Positions 61,317-64,000 of a stretch of 64,000 bases of DNA are shown here, piece after piece. Made by a program: the position numbers and the translations under genes. The notes beneath the pieces were generated by a model. That model did no database searches. It was not told the origin of the DNA and saw nothing but the letters and a program-made list of their open reading frames with translations. How positions within the stretch are numbered: the first letter of the stretch is position 1; each line of letters begins with the position of its first letter. The stretch comes from an uncultured Bacteroides sp. (GTDB lineage: Bacteria > Bacteroidota > Bacteroidia > Bacteroidales > Bacteroidaceae). The stretch spans positions 496,001 to 560,000 of the forward strand of contig USAN01000001.1 of NCBI GenBank assembly GCA_900552645.1, given 5' to 3'.

Positions 61317-63968
61317 ATGAGACTATTTGCATCATTTACAATGATGTTCACTATCCTGTTTGTAACAGGATGTAGTGATTCCAAACACTTTATCAGCGAT
61401 AAGACAGAGCGAGCTGTTGTTCAAAAGGATTTTGATGAACGCCGTAAGGAAATTGGTAACGATTCTTTGTTTACCATATTCGGTACATCATTATCACAGC
61501 AGGAAAAAGAAGCGCTGACTTTCCTCTATGCCTATATGCCGTTAGGCGATATAACGGATTATTCGGGACAGTATTTCAAAGAAAATGTAGAGTATTCCTT
61601 AAGGGCAAAAGAAGAAATGCCATGGGGGAAAATTATACCCGAACGTGAATTTCGTCATTTTGTACTTCCTATACGTATAAATAACGAGAATCTTGATGAA
61701 AGCCGTAAGGTTTTTTATGAAGAACTGAAGGATAGGGTGAAGAACTTATCTCTGCACGATGCTGTACTTGAAGTAAATCATTGGTGTCATGAAAAGGTAG
61801 TTTATACACCTTCCGATTCAAGAACATCTTCGCCGCTGGCTTCAGTAAAGACGGCCTATGGGCGTTGTGGCGAGGAGTCTACCTTTACCGTTGCTGCATT
61901 GCGTTCAGTAGGTATTCCTGCCCGTCAGGTATATACTCCACGCTGGGCACATACCGACGATAATCATGCTTGGGTAGAAGCTTGGGTAGATGGTAAATGG
62001 AATTTCCTTGGTGCATGCGAACCCGAACCTGTACTTAACCTTGGATGGTTTAATGCTCCGGCAGCTCGTGGAATGCTTATGCATACTAAAGTATTTGGCC
62101 GATATACAGGTCCTGAAGAGATAATGTATACAAATCCTCGTTACACCGAAATTAATGTAACGGATAATTATGCTCCTGTTGCCAAGGCTGAAATAGAAAT
62201 AAAAGATGCAGAGGGAAATGTTGTAAAAGATGCAAAGGTAGAATTCAAGATATATAATTATGCCGAATTTTATACTGTGGCAACAAAGAATAGCGACGAT
62301 GCCGGTAAGGTATCTCTTACAGCCGGTAAGGGTGATATGCTGGTATGGGCAACCAAGAATGGTAAGTTTGGTTACGGAAAAGTATCTTTCGGAAAAGATA
62401 ATACACTTACAGTTGTATTGGACAAGAGCGCCGATGCTGCAATTACCGAATTATTCGATATAGTTCCTCCGGTAGAAGGAGTTAAACTGCCGGAAGTTAC
62501 TCCAGAAGAGAGAGCATTGAACAATAAGCGTATGGCTCAGGAAGATTCTATTCGCAATGCCTATACAAGTACTTTCGTAAATGAAGAAAAGGCTCTTTTA
62601 TTTGCAAAGGAAAACGGTTACGATTCGTCTTTAATTACAAAGCTTCTAATAGCATCACGCGGTAATTATGGCGTATTGGAAGAGTTTCTATCTTCACTTA
62701 AGGATAGCGATGATAAGAAAAAAGGGATAGATCTCCTTCAAAATATATCTGCTAAAGATTTAAGGGATGTGTCTCTTGAAGTGCTTAAAGACAACATGAA
62801 CGGTTCGAAAGATGAAAATGTGAAGTTTGTGCTTACGCCACGTGTAAGTAATGAAATGCTTACACCTTACAAATCTTTCTTCAATGATGTAATTGAATCA
62901 GATAAAAAGAAGGAATATAAAGATAATCCTGCTCTACTTGTAAAGTTTGTGAAGGATAATGTTACAGTAAGCGATGAATGTAATACCGGCGGATCTCCTA
63001 TATCGCCTGCAGGTGTATGGAAATCAAGAAAAGCCGACAAGCATAGTCGTGATATATTCTTTGTTTCGTTGGCAAGAAGCTTGGAGATACCTGCACGTAT
63101 AGATGAGGTTACAGGAAAAGTGCAGTTAATGAAGGACAATAAACCCGAAGATGTGCTGTTCGAGAGTGTTCAGGATGCCGAAAGTACACCACAAGGAATA
63201 TTGAAAGCTTCGTATACTCCAATAAAATCTTTGAAAGACCCTAAATACTATTCACACTTTACTATTTCAAAGATTAAGGATAACGGACAGCTTCAGTTAC
63301 TTAACTATGATGAAGGCGATATTGATATGGGTGCCGGTGCTACATGGAGTAATCTGCTTAAGAACGGTACAAGCCTTGATGCCGGAAATTATGTATTGGT
63401 AACGGGAACTCGCCTTGCAAACGGAGGTGTATTGTCCGATATGACTTTCTTTACAATAGAACCTTCAAAGACAACAAACGTTGTTCTTGAAATGCGCGAA
63501 AGTAAGGATGAAGTACAAGTTATAGGTAACTTCAATTCCGAATCTATGTTCCTTCCTGTAAATACAAAAGAAGAGGTTTCGGTATTGTCACGTACAGGTC
63601 GTGGCTATTATATATTGGCTGTTTTAGGAGTCGGTCAGGAACCTACAAATCATGCTTTGCGCGATATAGCACAGCTTAATGTTCAGTTTAACGAATGGGG
63701 TAGAAAGATTATTCTTCTATTCCCTAACGAAGAGCAATACAAGAAGTTCAATCCAAACGAGTTTAAAGGACTTCCTTCTACAATAGAATATGGTATTGAT
63801 GTAGATGGAAAAATTCAAAAACAGATTGCCGACAATATGAAACTTAGCAATAAAACTATTTTGCCTATGTTTATCATTGCCGATACTTTTAATCGCGTAG
63901 TATTTGTATCACAAGGCTATACAATTGGGCTAGGCGAGCAGATGATGAAGATTATTCATAAACTTTAA
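61317..63968 (+). CDS. Transglutaminase-like domain lipoprotein
   Basis: 883 aa. Lipobox TGCSD after a short signal. Transglutaminase core: Cys in YGRCGEESTF (about 183), His in DDNHAWVEAWVDG (about 216) and the following Asp. Later a CNA-B-like beta domain (VAKAEIEIKDAEGNVV), a second core-like segment and a thioredoxin-like C-terminus (about residues 745-883). Such Bacteroidales proteins are thought to act on surface peptides or polymers; the exact reaction is unknown. A small hairpin follows at 63968-63983. Confidence 0.8.
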   Translation: MRLFASFTMMFTILFVTGCSDSKHFISDKTERAVVQKDFDERRKEIGNDSLFTIFGTSLSQQEKEALTFLYAYMPLGDITDYSGQYFKENVEYSLRAKEEMPWGKIIPEREFRHFVLPIRINNENLDESRKVFYEELKDRVKNLSLHDAVLEVNHWCHEKVVYTPSDSRTSSPLASVKTAYGRCGEESTFTVAALRSVGIPARQVYTPRWAHTDDNHAWVEAWVDGKWNFLGACEPEPVLNLGWFNAPAARGMLMHTKVFGRYTGPEEIMYTNPRYTEINVTDNYAPVAKAEIEIKDAEGNVVKDAKVEFKIYNYAEFYTVATKNSDDAGKVSLTAGKGDMLVWATKNGKFGYGKVSFGKDNTLTVVLDKSADAAITELFDIVPPVEGVKLPEVTPEERALNNKRMAQEDSIRNAYTSTFVNEEKALLFAKENGYDSSLITKLLIASRGNYGVLEEFLSSLKDSDDKKKGIDLLQNISAKDLRDVSLEVLKDNMNGSKDENVKFVLTPRVSNEMLTPYKSFFNDVIESDKKKEYKDNPALLVKFVKDNVTVSDECNTGGSPISPAGVWKSRKADKHSRDIFFVSLARSLEIPARIDEVTGKVQLMKDNKPEDVLFESVQDAESTPQGILKASYTPIKSLKDPKYYSHFTISKIKDNGQLQLLNYDEGDIDMGAGATWSNLLKNGTSLDAGNYVLVTGTRLANGGVLSDMTFFTIEPSKTTNVVLEMRESKDEVQVIGNFNSESMFLPVNTKEEVSVLSRTGRGYYILAVLGVGQEPTNHALRDIAQLNVQFNEWGRKIILLFPNEEQYKKFNPNEFKGLPSTIEYGIDVDGKIQKQIADNMKLSNKTILPMFIIADTFNRVVFVSQGYTIGLGEQMMKIIHKL

Positions 63969-64000
63969 GCCATATAGATGGCTGTGTGTAAACAGTCATA

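Overview
The window is a low-GC stretch of a Bacteroidales chromosome, most like Bacteroides; I cannot fix the genus. Evidence: many genes are preceded by the Bacteroidota -7 box TAnnTTTG; there is a SusC/SusD pair, a FloA/NfeD pair, DUF5687, DUF4836 and DUF5063 proteins, GH115 and GH31 enzymes, and a fused NfnA/NfnB-type oxidoreductase.

Layout. 1-1700: end of an integrative element (partial tyrosine recombinase, multi-HTH regulator, and a 10-bp-phased repeat). 1782-7494 (minus): a compact run of mnmE, free Met-R-SO reductase, nucleoside phosphorylase, floA, nfeD-like and a TPR/PD40 envelope protein. 7638-8766 (plus): ttcA and a DUF486 membrane protein. 9024-19834 (minus): a secreted protein, susD/susC, the fused oxidoreductase, serS, rpmA and rplU. 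20277-29453 (minus): ABC ATPase, DUF5687 permease, M16 protease, trxB, LolA-like protein and ftsK. 29579-31948 (plus): DUF5063 protein, RNase D-like exonuclease and an RlmI-like methyltransferase.

31900-44188 is an integrated element of 12,241 bp bounded by perfect 48-bp direct repeats made from the 3' end of the methyltransferase gene. It encodes an integrase, two small HTH proteins, an SF3 helicase, sigma region 2-like and region 4-like proteins on separate genes, small and large terminase, prohead protease, two connector-like proteins, a scaffold-like protein, major capsid protein, portal and a two-TM protein. It has no recognisable tail, baseplate, tape-measure or lysin gene. This is the gene content of a capsid-forming phage satellite (cfPICI-like), which would need a helper phage for tails. 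A 1-kb gene-free region carries iteron-like CGGAAC repeats (candidate origin). A duplicated promoter-like motif lies before the head genes and may be read by the split sigma factor.

44189-64000: candidate sRNA, GH115 and GH31 glycosidases (minus); nucleoside transporter, bifunctional nuclease, rsmE, DUF4836 lipoprotein, ABC transporter pair and FKBP (plus); a sensor kinase with periplasmic ligand-binding domain, PhnA-like protein and GadC-like antiporter (minus); a K+-channel-like protein with an odd selectivity filter and a transglutaminase lipoprotein (plus).

Product names come from motif recognition and family memory; no database search was run.
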